Notes under the pieces: model-generated
Seen by the model: only the letters and a program-made list of their open reading frames with translations
Databases searched by the model: none
Told to the model about the DNA's origin: nothing
Source of the DNA: Porticoccaceae bacterium
GTDB lineage: Bacteria; Pseudomonadota; Gammaproteobacteria; Pseudomonadales; Porticoccaceae
Direction of reading: 5' to 3'
NCBI GenBank assembly: GCA_002702725.1
Contig: PABE01000012.1
Coordinates: 1 to 38,269 of the forward strand
DNA length: 38,269 nucleotides
Translations under genes and position numbers: made by a program
Part shown: in pieces, positions 1-7,887 of the stretch
Layout: each line of letters starts with the position of its first letter
How positions within the stretch are numbered: the stretch's first letter is position 1

Positions 1-103
1 ACCGATTACCGTCAACCTGAACGTAAAGATTGACCACGAGATTCGCGTTAAGGTCGACAAGCAGCTCGACGGTCTGTTTTCTGAAGACAGTGAGCTATTT
101 TGA
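1..103 (+). CDS. ynbE: YnbE-family lipoprotein, C-terminal fragment
   Basis: Only the last 33 codons are inside the window; the open frame begins at base 2 and stops with TGA at 101-103. The fragment reads PITVNLNVKIDHEI near its start and ends in SEDSELF, which resembles the C-terminal half of the short outer-membrane lipoprotein YnbE of E. coli. In that family the N-terminal lipobox cysteine, here outside the window, anchors the protein. YnbE is known to partner the AsmA-like inner-membrane protein YdbH in a bridge that moves lipid between membranes. The assignment is strengthened by the next gene, a YdbL homologue 15 bases downstream, which is the standard order. Fragment length limits certainty. 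Confidence 0.7.
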   Translation, partial: PITVNLNVKIDHEIRVKVDKQLDGLFSEDSELF

Positions 104-118
104 GTGCTGGAGAACACT

Positions 119-469
119 ATGTGTCGTTTCAACAAATACCGAAAAAACGGCCTGAAGTCCCTGGCCGTTGCCGCCCTGGCGGTTTTACTGTCGATGACTG
201 CCTGGGCCATTGACCTGCACAGCGCCAAATCCCAGGGGTTGGTGGGAGAAACCGAGTCCGGGTATCTCGCCGCGGTGGCCAGCCCCAGTCAGGAGGTGTC
301 GACCCTGATCAGGGATGTCAACTTGCAGCGCCGTAAGGAGTATGAGCGTATTGCCCGTGAAAACGGCATTGCCCTGTCCGACGTCGAGGCATTGGCCGGT
401 AAAAAGGCCATTGAAAAGACGCCGTCCGGCCAATTTGTCAAACTGGGTGGCGCCTGGCGCACGAAATAG
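119..469 (+). CDS. ydbL: YdbL family periplasmic protein (DUF1318)
   Basis: A 116-residue protein with a basic N-terminus, a hydrophobic stretch around residues 14-28 ending in AWA, and a mature part with the DUF1318 pattern: an 'AKSQGLVGET..GYL' block, a central helix 'QRRKEYERIARENGI' and a C-terminal 'EKTPSGQFVKLGGAW'. E. coli YdbL has the same layout and length (about 108 residues) and is a periplasmic factor that helps the YdbH-YnbE bridge assemble. I chose ATG at 119 because GGAG at 109-112 sits six bases before it; a GTG at 104 in the same frame lacks this spacing. The ynbE stop is 15 bases upstream, so the two are surely co-transcribed. The expected large partner ydbH would lie before the window. 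Confidence 0.85.
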   Translation: MCRFNKYRKNGLKSLAVAALAVLLSMTAWAIDLHSAKSQGLVGETESGYLAAVASPSQEVSTLIRDVNLQRRKEYERIARENGIALSDVEALAGKKAIEKTPSGQFVKLGGAWRTK

Positions 470-487
470 CCGCGTTTTGGCGGCTAT
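466..487. terminator. Hairpin between convergent ydbL and cysH
   Basis: Eight-base perfect inverted repeat ATAGCCGC / GCGGCTAT with a six-base loop, overlapping the ydbL stop codon. It lies between convergent genes and could end or protect both transcripts. No T-run follows on either strand, so it is not a canonical intrinsic terminator. Confidence 0.35.
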
Positions 488-547
488 GCCATGAACCTGT
501 TGCTTGGGGCAGGGAATCGCTAATCAATTTCCTGCCCGTTCTTCAAT

Positions 548-1183
548 TCACGCGGAGGTATGCAGGCCGCACTCGCGACCATCGATGACCTTGGTGGGAT
601 CGAAGTAATGGCGGCAGCTGGGCAGGTTGTGTGTTTGCACATAGTCCTCGAGCTGTTCCTCGCGCCAGTAGAACAGCGGAGCGACCCGCAGCAGGCCGCG
701 GTCGTCGGTGGTGACAATATCCAGGGACTTGCGGAACTCTGTTTCCTGCTGGCGAATACCGGTCAGCCAGATTTCCCCTTTCAGTTCATCGAGGGCGCGC
801 TGGAACGGCTCAAGTTTCACCTGGCGGGTGAATTCCCGATGCAGGGCTTCGTCATCATCCGGGTGGGGTATGCCCCCCATCAGGGCGTTGCGCCGTTCCG
901 ATGTCATGGTCGGGATATAGACGTGTATGTTGAGCTCGAGCTCGTCGATAATCTTTTCCGCGGTGCGATAGGCATCGGGCATGTTGTAGCCTGTGTCCAC
1001 CCAGACGACAGGCATGGCCGGGGAAATCTGTTTGACCATGTGCAACAACCCGGCTGAATTGGGCGAAAAACTGGTCGACGCGAACACATTGCGGTTCAAG
1101 CCCAGTGCCCAGCGGATGATGTCCTGCGGCGACTTGTCCCTGAGCTCGGCATTAATTCGCGGCAGATCAAATTCCTGAAACAT
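548..1183 (-). CDS. cysH: Phosphoadenosine phosphosulfate reductase
   Basis: CysH reduces PAPS to sulfite with thioredoxin or glutaredoxin as electron donor in assimilatory sulfate reduction. The 211-residue protein has the adenine-nucleotide hydrolase-like fold signature 'FASTSFSPNSAGLLHMV', the VDTGYNMPDAYRTAE segment, a 'LTGIRQQETEFRKSL' block, and ends with the catalytic ECGLH motif (Cys205) six residues before the end. The CC...CxxC iron-sulfur cysteines of APS-type enzymes are absent, so PAPS is the expected substrate. It is shorter than E. coli CysH (244 residues). The start chosen is ATG at 1183 with AGGAA six bases before it; ATG at 1204 is a plausible alternative. It lies about 40 bases downstream of the cysteine synthase gene on the same strand, joining sulfite production to cysteine synthesis in one transcript. 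Confidence 0.88.
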   Translation of the reverse strand: MFQEFDLPRINAELRDKSPQDIIRWALGLNRNVFASTSFSPNSAGLLHMVKQISPAMPVVWVDTGYNMPDAYRTAEKIIDELELNIHVYIPTMTSERRNALMGGIPHPDDDEALHREFTRQVKLEPFQRALDELKGEIWLTGIRQQETEFRKSLDIVTTDDRGLLRVAPLFYWREEQLEDYVQTHNLPSCRHYFDPTKVIDGRECGLHTSA

Positions 1184-1224
1184 TGTATTTCCTGACAGTG
1201 ACATTCGGTGGCGACCTTCTCGGT

Positions 1225-2226
1225 TTAGTCCCGGATCCATTCCGGAACGGGCAGACCCTTGCGCGCCAGGAGGGCCGGGTTGAACAGGGTGCTTTTATAG
1301 CGGTGGCCGTAGTCGCAGAGCACGGTGACAATGGTGTGGCCCGGGCCCAGTTCTCTGGCCAGTGCCACAGCGCCGGCGACATTGATGCCACTGGATCCGC
1401 CCAGGCACAAACCCTCGGTCTTGAGCAGATCAAAAATATAGGGCAGCGCCTCGGCGTCGCTGATGCTGAAGGCGCTGTCAATTTGTGCCTGGCGGAAATT
1501 GTCGGTCACGATGCTGATCCCGATACCCTCAATCATCGAGCTGCCTTCACCCTCCAGGCGCCCGTGGCACAGATGGTTGTACATGGCGGAACCTTCCGGA
1601 TCGGCCAGGGCAATGCGCACATTCGGGTTGCGCTCCTTGAGGTAGCGACTGACCCCCGCCAGGGTGCCGCCGGTGCCAACGGCGCAGACAAAACCATCCA
1701 CCTTGCCGTCTGTCTGCCGCCAGATTTCCGCACCGGTGGTTTCATAGTGAATGCGGGTGTTGGCCAGGTTGTCGAACTGGCGCGCCCAGATGGCGCCGCT
1801 GGCTTCGGATTCGGCCAGTTGCTCCGCTTTTCGTCTGGCCGTGTGTATGTAGTGATTGGGGTCGTCATAACTGGCCTTCGGCACCAGGAACAGATCGGCC
1901 CCGTAGAGATCGAGCATTTCAATCTTCTCCCGGCTCTGGCTCTGGGGCATGACCACAACGCTCCGGTAACCCAGGGCGTTGGCGATCATGGTCAGGCCGA
2001 TTCCGGTGTTGCCGGCAGTGCCTTCGACGATAACGCCGCCGGGGCGCAGCTGTCCCCGGTCTTCAGCATCCCGGATAATTCCGAGCGCTGTGCGGTCCTT
2101 GACCGAGCCGCCGGGATTGAGGAATTCCGCCTTGCCGTAGATCTCGCACCCGGTCAGCTCCGAAACGGCACGGAGCCGGATAAGCGGTGTGTTGCCGATC
2201 AGATCGACGATATTCTGGCTGGTCAA
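1225..2226 (-). CDS. cysK: Cysteine synthase (O-acetylserine sulfhydrylase)
   Basis: A PLP-dependent beta-family enzyme that makes cysteine from O-acetylserine and sulfide. Visible motifs are IGNTPLIRL near the N-terminus, the PLP lysine in NPGGSVKDR (Lys43), the substrate loop EGTAGNTGIGL (residues 69-79) and the phosphate-binding GTGGT (184-188). The GTAGNTG form and the C-terminal extension 'DYGHRYKSTLFNP' belong to the longer cysteine synthase A-like branch rather than E. coli CysM. I set the start at TTG 2226 (333 residues) because GGGAG lies nine bases upstream and the protein then begins directly before the conserved core; the frame stays open to a TTG at 2289 with a weak ribosome site. 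It is followed by cysH in the same direction. CysM-like or cystathionine synthase activity cannot be excluded. Confidence 0.86.
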   Translation of the reverse strand: MTSQNIVDLIGNTPLIRLRAVSELTGCEIYGKAEFLNPGGSVKDRTALGIIRDAEDRGQLRPGGVIVEGTAGNTGIGLTMIANALGYRSVVVMPQSQSREKIEMLDLYGADLFLVPKASYDDPNHYIHTARRKAEQLAESEASGAIWARQFDNLANTRIHYETTGAEIWRQTDGKVDGFVCAVGTGGTLAGVSRYLKERNPNVRIALADPEGSAMYNHLCHGRLEGEGSSMIEGIGISIVTDNFRQAQIDSAFSISDAEALPYIFDLLKTEGLCLGGSSGINVAGAVALARELGPGHTIVTVLCDYGHRYKSTLFNPALLARKGLPVPEWIRD

Positions 2227-2423
2227 AATCGCATTCTCCCGTTTTGCGTCAAAGGGCAGGCTGCCCGGGCCGGGGTATGACGCGTTCAATAATCCAAGGC
2301 GTTAGAGCCCACGAAGGGCAGGTACGGCCGAAACTTGAAGAGTTCCCGAAGGCAGCAGGTGCCGGTCGCGGTACAGTTTTGCCTGCAGAAGGGGTCAGCT
2401 CTGTGACGGGGCATTTTAAAGGC

Positions 2424-2451
2424 TTGGGGCGATAAATTCATCATGCCCCAA
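2424..2451. repeat. REP-like palindrome in the cysK-MFS gap
   Basis: Inverted repeat TTGGGGC / GCCCCAA (2424-2430 and 2445-2451) whose loop contains a further GAT/ATC pairing. The minus strand reads GTAGGTTGGGGC before the hairpin, a phrase common in extragenic palindromes of gammaproteobacteria. The rest of 2290-2526 holds no open gene that I can support. A single copy is visible, so calling it a dispersed repeat is an inference. Confidence 0.35.
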
Positions 2452-2526
2452 CCTACGATGTAGTCAGATACTTATAGCCATTGGTAATAAGGGGCCTTTG
2501 GTACGTCAGAGGGAAGTCCGTCCGAC

Positions 2527-3855
2527 TTATGTACCGCTTACCTCCCTGATTCGCCAGCAATAGAGGGCTGCCAACAGAGAGATAACACCCAACAGGCCGA
2601 TCACGGTGGTGACGCTGAATCGATCGGCGACGATGCCAATGGCGCCGCCGGCGAGCATGAACAGACCAATCAGCGTGTTACTGACAGCGACATAGGTCGC
2701 CCGATTGTCCTGATTGGCCATATCCACCAGGTAGGTTTTTCGTCCGAGCCTCGCACCGCCGTGGAATACGGCGATCAGGAAGAATAGCCCGGTAATTTGC
2801 CATTTGCCGCTGAACTGATACAGCCCGGCAAGCTCCAGCGAGAAAACGGTGACGCCCATGAGCCCCGATAAGAGAGCGGTGACGGCCATCACCCGGCGGC
2901 TCGATCGGTCACTCATGCGCCCCCACAATGGCGCGCTGACCATGCTGGCGAGGCCACTGGCGATGATCAGCACACCGAGCCCGGACAGGTCGACACCGCT
3001 GCGCTGCGCGAGCAGTACGTAAAAGGGTGGCGCCAGGGCAATACTCAGCAGCAGGGTCCGGGCGATGACAAAGTGGCGAAAGTGACTGTCGGTGATGACG
3101 ATGCCCAGGGACGACAGGGCCGAGGCCAGGGCATTGCCGCCTCCCTCGGTCGCCCCGGGGACTTCCCGGATCCAGGCGAAGCACAGGGCGGAGAGAACGT
3201 AAGCGATTGCCGAGCTGGCCAGTAACAGGACGAAAAAGTCTCCGTCAGTGTTGTCCGGGTTGCGAAGACCGATTGCAATGCCGATAAACAGGGTCAGCAG
3301 CCCCGAGATGCTGGCACTCCAGCCCATCAATGTGCCGCGGCGGGTTTTTGAGATGGTCTTGCCCACCACATCCTTGGCGGACACCGAACAGATCCCCCGG
3401 GCCAGACTGTAAACGCTGAGCAGTGCGATGATCAGCCAGCCGGCGGTTGTACCGCGAACCGAGGGCACCGCAAGGGTGACCGCGGCCATGGCGGATGCGG
3501 ACAACAGGCCGCCGGCTATCCATACCCACTTGCGTACCGCGATCCGGCGGATATAGGCGGCGATTACCAGCTGTGGCAGCAGGACCCCCGCCTCCCGGAC
3601 AGGCACCAGAAAGCCTGCGAACACGGCCGGCGCCCCCAGTGAACCAATCAGCCAGGGAAAGATCAGGCGGGCGCTGCACAATTCGTCAGCCACTTTGGTA
3701 AAGATGTTGGCGATCAGGTAGGCAAAGAAATTGCGCGGCTGGTGCCGACAACTGGCGTCGGGAATTTCCTTGCAGACCCGGGCATCCTCATCGCCGGTGG
3801 CGAGGTCGTAGAGGCGTCCGAGCAGGGGATAATCAATGGCTTTGTGGTCGGGCAA
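2527..3855 (-). CDS. MFS transporter
   Basis: A 442-residue integral membrane protein with about twelve hydrophobic segments, an N-terminal cytoplasmic stretch of roughly 45 residues, and the major-facilitator signature between helices in each half: 'GRMSDRSSRRVMAVT' in the second half matches the loop 2-3/8-9 motif. A conserved 'ARGICSVSAKDVVGKTISKTRRGTLMGW' segment resembles drug/metabolite MFS exporters of marine proteobacteria, but I cannot assign a substrate. The start is a TTG at 3855 with AGGAAA six bases before it. That ribosome site overlaps the stop codon of the upstream acetyltransferase gene, so translation is probably coupled. Together the pair could modify and export a compound, which is speculation. 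Confidence 0.8.
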   Translation of the reverse strand: MPDHKAIDYPLLGRLYDLATGDEDARVCKEIPDASCRHQPRNFFAYLIANIFTKVADELCSARLIFPWLIGSLGAPAVFAGFLVPVREAGVLLPQLVIAAYIRRIAVRKWVWIAGGLLSASAMAAVTLAVPSVRGTTAGWLIIALLSVYSLARGICSVSAKDVVGKTISKTRRGTLMGWSASISGLLTLFIGIAIGLRNPDNTDGDFFVLLLASSAIAYVLSALCFAWIREVPGATEGGGNALASALSSLGIVITDSHFRHFVIARTLLLSIALAPPFYVLLAQRSGVDLSGLGVLIIASGLASMVSAPLWGRMSDRSSRRVMAVTALLSGLMGVTVFSLELAGLYQFSGKWQITGLFFLIAVFHGGARLGRKTYLVDMANQDNRATYVAVSNTLIGLFMLAGGAIGIVADRFSVTTVIGLLGVISLLAALYCWRIREVSGT

Positions 3856-3864
3856 TGGTCTTTC

Positions 3865-4440
3865 CTAAAGGTCCTTTATCATCAGCAGCCAGTCCCCTTC
3901 GTGGAGCGTGCCGGGGAACGGCTCAGCGCGGCGTCGCGCCGCCTCGCGGTAATCGAGCCGCGTGTACAGTTGCCGGGCGCGCTTGTTCTCACTCGCGACA
4001 ATCAGGCTCAGGTGGCTGTGGTTAAGCTCCCGGGCCAGGTGTTCGGCGGTGGCCATCAGCAAGCGCCCGCCGCCCCGACCCTCGAACGGGGCATAGACCG
4101 CGATGGCGTTCAGATAGTACGTACCCGGCACCAGCGATTCCAGTTCAATGATCGGTCTGATAACTGCCGGGTAATCCGCCAGATTGCCGGCATCGTAGGG
4201 CGATGGCAGCGGATAGCTGAGCAACATGCCGGCGGTTTCGCCGTTCAGGGTCAGAATGTGCGCATTGCGGTAGCTGAAGCCTCCGCTCTCACGGCGAGCT
4301 CGTTCGGCACCATGGTTCATCACCTGCGCCAGATCACCGCAGTCCGCCAGCCAGAGGTAGGCGGGTAGGCCCTCGCCGGCCAGATTGATCAATTGGGCCA
4401 GATGGGAGGCATCATCGGCTGTTGCGGGGCGAATGTGCAT
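3865..4440 (-). CDS. GNAT family N-acetyltransferase
   Basis: A 191-residue protein beginning 'MHIRPATADDASHLAQLI', the usual first strand and helix of the Gcn5-related fold. The acetyl-CoA pyrophosphate loop appears as GRGGGR at residues 121-126 after the beta-4 strand 'YYLNAIAVYAPF', followed by 'LLMATAEHLARE', and the C-terminal half carries 'NKRARQLYTRLDYRE', the typical GNAT motif B. The acceptor substrate cannot be read from sequence. ATG at 4440 is chosen because AGGAAAG precedes it by eight bases; the frame is open upstream but those residues do not look like protein. The stop overlaps the ribosome site of the downstream MFS gene, so the two form a two-gene operon divergent from the RNA methyltransferase. 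Confidence 0.82.
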   Translation of the reverse strand: MHIRPATADDASHLAQLINLAGEGLPAYLWLADCGDLAQVMNHGAERARRESGGFSYRNAHILTLNGETAGMLLSYPLPSPYDAGNLADYPAVIRPIIELESLVPGTYYLNAIAVYAPFEGRGGGRLLMATAEHLARELNHSHLSLIVASENKRARQLYTRLDYREAARRRAEPFPGTLHEGDWLLMIKDL

Positions 4441-4583
4441 GGCTTGCTTTCCTCTTTCTCCCGACCCGTCTGGATGGGTATTGACGCATTTGCATCGCCA
4501 CAGGCTCGGTACACGCGGAAACGTTTGCAAGGTATCTGTGAGCCGAAATGCTACCATGCACGCTTTTGCGATGCCTCACGGTT

Positions 4584-5729
4584 ATGGCCGCTGTCAACGA
4601 AACCTTTACCGCCACAGTCAAGACCGTTGTCAACGATGGCAATGGCCTGGTTGAACACCCGTCCGGGCAGCTCTTTTTCGTTCCCGGGGTCTGGGCTGAG
4701 GAGCGGGGGATTTTCCGTATTACAGGGTTCAAAAAACGCCATGGCTATGCCCGGCTTGAGACCTTACTGGAACCGTCGCGACACCGGATAACCCCGCCAT
4801 GCCCACACCATGGATTTGTTGCCGGCGACTGCGGCGGCTGTCCCTGGCAATTTGTCGACTACAAGGCGCAGATATCAGCCAAGCAGGCGTTCGTCGAGCG
4901 GGCCCTGGCCCGGCTGGCACCGAAAAGCGTCAGGCCGCTTTGGCCGGCCCCGGACACTCTCGGCTACCGCAACCGCGCCCAGCTGAAAACCGATGGCAAG
5001 TCAATCGGTTACGTCTCTGCGGGCAGCAATGCCCTGGCGCCAATCGAGGATTGCCTGGTGCTCTCCGACCATAACCGGCACACCTTGCAAGCACTCCTTG
5101 CCACCCTGCCCAACCCGGCCTGGCGACCGGCTCGCAAGCAGGCCTGGACAACCCTGGATCTGGATGAGGATGTCGACGCCAGCGGTGTTTCCGTCAATCG
5201 ACGCCGGCCATTCCGCCAGGCAAATACGGTACAGAATATGCGGATGCGCGCCTGGCTTGGCGAGCGACTGGCCTCAATGACCTCCGACGGCGTTGTGCTG
5301 GAGTTGTTCGCCGGCGCCGGCAACTTCACAGAAGCGATTGTCGCAGCCGGGTCTGGTCCTGTCCTGGCGGTGGAAGGCGACAGGGCGGCGTTAGCCGCCC
5401 TGGCTGATGCCCGGCTGCTCAATGTCGAGACTCTCGCTGCCGATCTGTTCTCGGATGAGGGCATTGAGGGCGTCCACAGACGCGCCAGGGGGGCGACAGT
5501 GCTTGTGCTGGACCCGCCCAGAGAAGGCTTCAAAGGTATCGGCAATCTGTTGAGCAAAAAGTCGCAATTCGGGGATATATTCTACATTTCCTGCGATCTC
5601 GCCACATTTGCGCGGGATGCGGCTGTCTGCCTGGACCGGGGTTTTGTGCTCAAGGAAGTGCAGCCCCTTGATCAGTTTCCGCAAACGCCCCATATCGAGT
5701 TACTGGCCTGGTTTTCCCGAAAGCGATAG
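4584..5729 (+). CDS. 23S rRNA/tRNA uracil-C5 methyltransferase (RlmD/RumA/TrmA family)
   Basis: A SAM-dependent enzyme that methylates C5 of a uridine in RNA. Domain order: an N-terminal TRAM-like RNA-binding domain (about residues 5-65), a [4Fe-4S] cluster site with Cys73, Cys83, Cys86 and Cys157, then a Rossmann methyltransferase domain with LELFAGAGNFTE (239-250), DPPREG (310-315) and the nucleophile Cys337 in YISCDLATFARD. At 381 residues it is about 50 shorter than E. coli RlmD, and the usual SCNPATLARD motif is altered to SCDLATFARD. The exact target (U1939, U747 or tRNA U54) is therefore uncertain. Neither ATG 4584 nor ATG 4548 has a strong ribosome site; 4584 places the TRAM domain at the usual distance from the start. 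Confidence 0.82.
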   Translation: MAAVNETFTATVKTVVNDGNGLVEHPSGQLFFVPGVWAEERGIFRITGFKKRHGYARLETLLEPSRHRITPPCPHHGFVAGDCGGCPWQFVDYKAQISAKQAFVERALARLAPKSVRPLWPAPDTLGYRNRAQLKTDGKSIGYVSAGSNALAPIEDCLVLSDHNRHTLQALLATLPNPAWRPARKQAWTTLDLDEDVDASGVSVNRRRPFRQANTVQNMRMRAWLGERLASMTSDGVVLELFAGAGNFTEAIVAAGSGPVLAVEGDRAALAALADARLLNVETLAADLFSDEGIEGVHRRARGATVLVLDPPREGFKGIGNLLSKKSQFGDIFYISCDLATFARDAAVCLDRGFVLKEVQPLDQFPQTPHIELLAWFSRKR

Positions 5730-5824
5730 CAAGGGTCAATTACGCAAATATAATTTATCAACTTAACCAATAGGAAGCGGGTTGATATCCTGTTCTCAAT
5801 GGTCATTTATCGAGGTGAAATTTA

Positions 5825-6067
5825 ATGGAAGCATTTACGGTATTCGGTCGCCCTGGTTGCGGCTATTGCATTCGCGCCAAGCAGGTTCTTGAGATGAAGC
5901 AGCTGCCCAACAAGTACGTGGATATGGTGAAGGAAGGTATTTCCCCCGCCGATCTCGAGCAAACCATCGGCAAGCCTGTGAGGACGGTACCGCAAATCTT
6001 TCACGGTTCCACCCACATTGGCGGCTATACCGAACTGGAGCAATATCTCAAGCAGTTGGCATCTTGA
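5825..6067 (+). CDS. Glutaredoxin, dithiol CGYC type
   Basis: An 80-residue thioredoxin-fold protein that reduces disulfides with glutathione. The active site is Cys12-Gly-Tyr-Cys15 after the first strand, the cis-proline motif TVP is at 54-56, and the glutathione-binding 'HIGGYTEL' follows. The length equals single-domain GrxA/GrxC proteins. GAGGTG lies eight bases before the ATG. It is 95 bases downstream of the RNA methyltransferase; a TATAAT at 5749-5754 in this AT-rich gap suggests its own promoter, although no good -35 is present. A strong bidirectional terminator follows. It could serve as electron donor for the PAPS reductase encoded upstream, which is known for glutaredoxins in general but not shown here. 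Confidence 0.9.
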   Translation: MEAFTVFGRPGCGYCIRAKQVLEMKQLPNKYVDMVKEGISPADLEQTIGKPVRTVPQIFHGSTHIGGYTELEQYLKQLAS

Positions 6068-6081
6068 TAGCGAGTGAGGAC

Positions 6082-6110
6082 AAAAAGCCGGGCTATTGCC
6101 CGGCTTTTTT
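6082..6110. terminator. Bidirectional intrinsic terminator between grx and yciA-like gene
   Basis: Perfect stem GCCGGGC / GCCCGGC with loop TATT, flanked by AAAAA on one side and TTTTTT on the other, so it functions in both directions. Its last bases overlap the stop codon of the minus-strand thioesterase gene. Confidence 0.9.
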
Positions 6111-6507
6111 ACGACTTAGCGGATAGCGGCCGTGTCTTGCCGTCGTCGGAAATGGCCACATAGACGAAGTCTCCTTCCGTGACCTTGGCGCTCTCGTCAC
6201 TGGCATCATTGTTGATCCACACCTCAATATTGATGCGCATCGAGGTATGGCCTGTTTCCAGCAGGCTGGTGTAACAGCTCACCAGAGCACCAACGGGTAC
6301 AGGCCGCAGGAAAGCCATTTCGCTGATGGCGACAGTGGCGACCCGCCCCTTCGACAGGCGCCGGGCCAGTACCGCGCCGGCAAGATCCATTTGCGACAGC
6401 AGCCAACCGCCGAAAATGTCGCCGTGTGGATTGGTGTCGGCTGGCATTGCCAGGGTTTGCAGAGTCAATTCTCCAACGGGGTCGCTGGGGCGGTGAATGG
6501 CGGTCAC
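6109..6507 (-). CDS. Acyl-CoA thioesterase, YciA-like hotdog protein
   Basis: A 132-residue single hotdog domain that hydrolyses acyl-CoA thioesters. The segment 'LAMPADTNPHGDIFGGWLLSQMD' (residues 19-41) is the YciA/acyl-CoA thioester hydrolase signature including the conserved Asn and Asp, followed by 'FLRPVPVG' and 'INIEVWI'. Length agrees with YciA (about 132). The start is a GTG at 6507 with GAGGA six bases upstream. It begins nine bases after the TRAP large permease stop on the same strand, so it is probably the last gene of that transcript. The physiological acyl-CoA substrate is unknown. Confidence 0.88.
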   Translation of the reverse strand: MTAIHRPSDPVGELTLQTLAMPADTNPHGDIFGGWLLSQMDLAGAVLARRLSKGRVATVAISEMAFLRPVPVGALVSCYTSLLETGHTSMRINIEVWINNDASDESAKVTEGDFVYVAISDDGKTRPLSAKS

Positions 6508-6516
6508 AGTGGTTCC

Positions 6517-7887
6517 TCAATCAAGCAGCAGGTCGGGCAGCCAGGTGACGATCCCCGGCCACAGGGCGAGCATCAAGAGTAACCCCAGCTGAATGACAAT
6601 AAAAGGCATGACCCCCCGGTAAATATCGCTGGTCAGTACATTATCCGGAGCTACACCGCGAAGATAAAACAGCGCGAAGCCAAAGGGCGGGGTCAGAAAC
6701 GATGTCTGCAGATTGACGGCAATCATGATGCCCAGCCAGACCGGATCGACGCCCATGGTGAGCAGGATCGGGCCGACAATGGGCACCACCACAAAGGTTA
6801 TCTCGATAAAATCCAGAATGAAGCCCAGCAGGAAGATCACCAGCATGACCACAATGGTGGCGCCGAGGACACCGCCGGGAATCTGATCGAACAGGTGAGT
6901 CACCATTTCCTCGCCGCCGAACCCCCGGAACACCAGGGAAAATACCGCCGCGCCAATCAGGATCATGAACACCATCGAAGTGACTTCAGCGGTAGAGGCC
7001 ATCACCTCCTTAAGCCGGGGGAAGGTCAGCTCACGTTTCGACAGTGCCAGCAGCGTCGCGCCCAGGGCGCCGACCCCGGCGGCTTCAGTCGGTGTGGCGG
7101 CACCGGTGAGAATCGAACCGAGGACGGCAACAATGAGTAAAATCGGTGGCAGCAGCGGCTTCAGGACCTGTAGTAGTTCGTTTCCGCTGACATTGCTGGC
7201 TTCCCGCGGAGCCCGATCCGGTCTCAGGGTCGCGTAGCCGTAGACATAGGCGATGTAAAGCCCGACAAGGATTAATCCCGGTACGATGGCGCCCACGAAT
7301 AGATCGCCGATGGATACCGTGTCAGGGGAGAAAATACCCATTCTCAATTGCGCCTGCTGATAGGCGGTGGAGAGGATGTCGCCGAGCAGAACCAGGGCGA
7401 TGGATGGCGGAATAATCTGCCCCAGGGTGCCGGTGGCGCAGATGGTGCCTGTGGCGAGGGCGGGGCTGTAGCCCTGTCTCAGCATGCTGGGCAGGGACAT
7501 CAACCCCATGGTCACGACAGTGGCGCCGACTATCCCGGTACTGGCCGCCAGCAACATGCCCACCAGCACCACGGAAATCCCCAGGCCGCCGCGCAGTTTG
7601 CCGCACAGGCGACTCATGTTGCCGAGCAGGTCTTCCGCCAGCTTGGACTTTTCGAGCATGACGCCCATAAAAACGAACAGCGGCACGGCGATCAGGGTCG
7701 TGTTGATCATGGTGCCGTAGATGCGGTTGGGCAGCGCATGCAGAAACGCCATATCGAAATGCCCTGTGGCGATGCCGACGGCGGCAAAAACCAGGGATAC
7801 GCCGCTGAGGGTAAATGCCACCGGGTACCCCGCCATCAGCACCAGGCAGACGGCGGCGAACATGAACAGGGGAATGTAGTCGGCCAT
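6517..7887 (-). CDS. TRAP transporter large permease subunit (DctM family)
   Basis: A 456-residue membrane protein with about twelve hydrophobic segments. DctM-type subunits form the ion-coupled channel of tripartite ATP-independent periplasmic transporters, which use a periplasmic binding protein DctP and small permease DctQ. Visible family blocks include 'VPLFVFMGVMLEKS', 'GATVVTMGLMSLPSMLRQGYSPALATGTICATGTLGQIIPPS', 'AATPTEAAGVGALGA' and 'LTPPFGFALFYLRGVAP'; the extended loop after the third block is typical of the mannitol/chloroaromatic or keto-acid subgroup. Its ATG overlaps the TGA of the dctQ gene as TGATG, implying translational coupling. Because that dctQ contains an amber codon, assembly of a working transporter is doubtful. 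No dctP gene is in the window. Confidence 0.9.
   Translation of the reverse strand: MADYIPLFMFAAVCLVLMAGYPVAFTLSGVSLVFAAVGIATGHFDMAFLHALPNRIYGTMINTTLIAVPLFVFMGVMLEKSKLAEDLLGNMSRLCGKLRGGLGISVVLVGMLLAASTGIVGATVVTMGLMSLPSMLRQGYSPALATGTICATGTLGQIIPPSIALVLLGDILSTAYQQAQLRMGIFSPDTVSIGDLFVGAIVPGLILVGLYIAYVYGYATLRPDRAPREASNVSGNELLQVLKPLLPPILLIVAVLGSILTGAATPTEAAGVGALGATLLALSKRELTFPRLKEVMASTAEVTSMVFMILIGAAVFSLVFRGFGGEEMVTHLFDQIPGGVLGATIVVMLVIFLLGFILDFIEITFVVVPIVGPILLTMGVDPVWLGIMIAVNLQTSFLTPPFGFALFYLRGVAPDNVLTSDIYRGVMPFIVIQLGLLLMLALWPGIVTWLPDLLLD

Noticed and set aside
1183-2280. 365-codon open frame antisense to the cysteine synthase gene
   Set aside because: Shadow frame; the minus-strand protein has complete PLP enzyme motifs.
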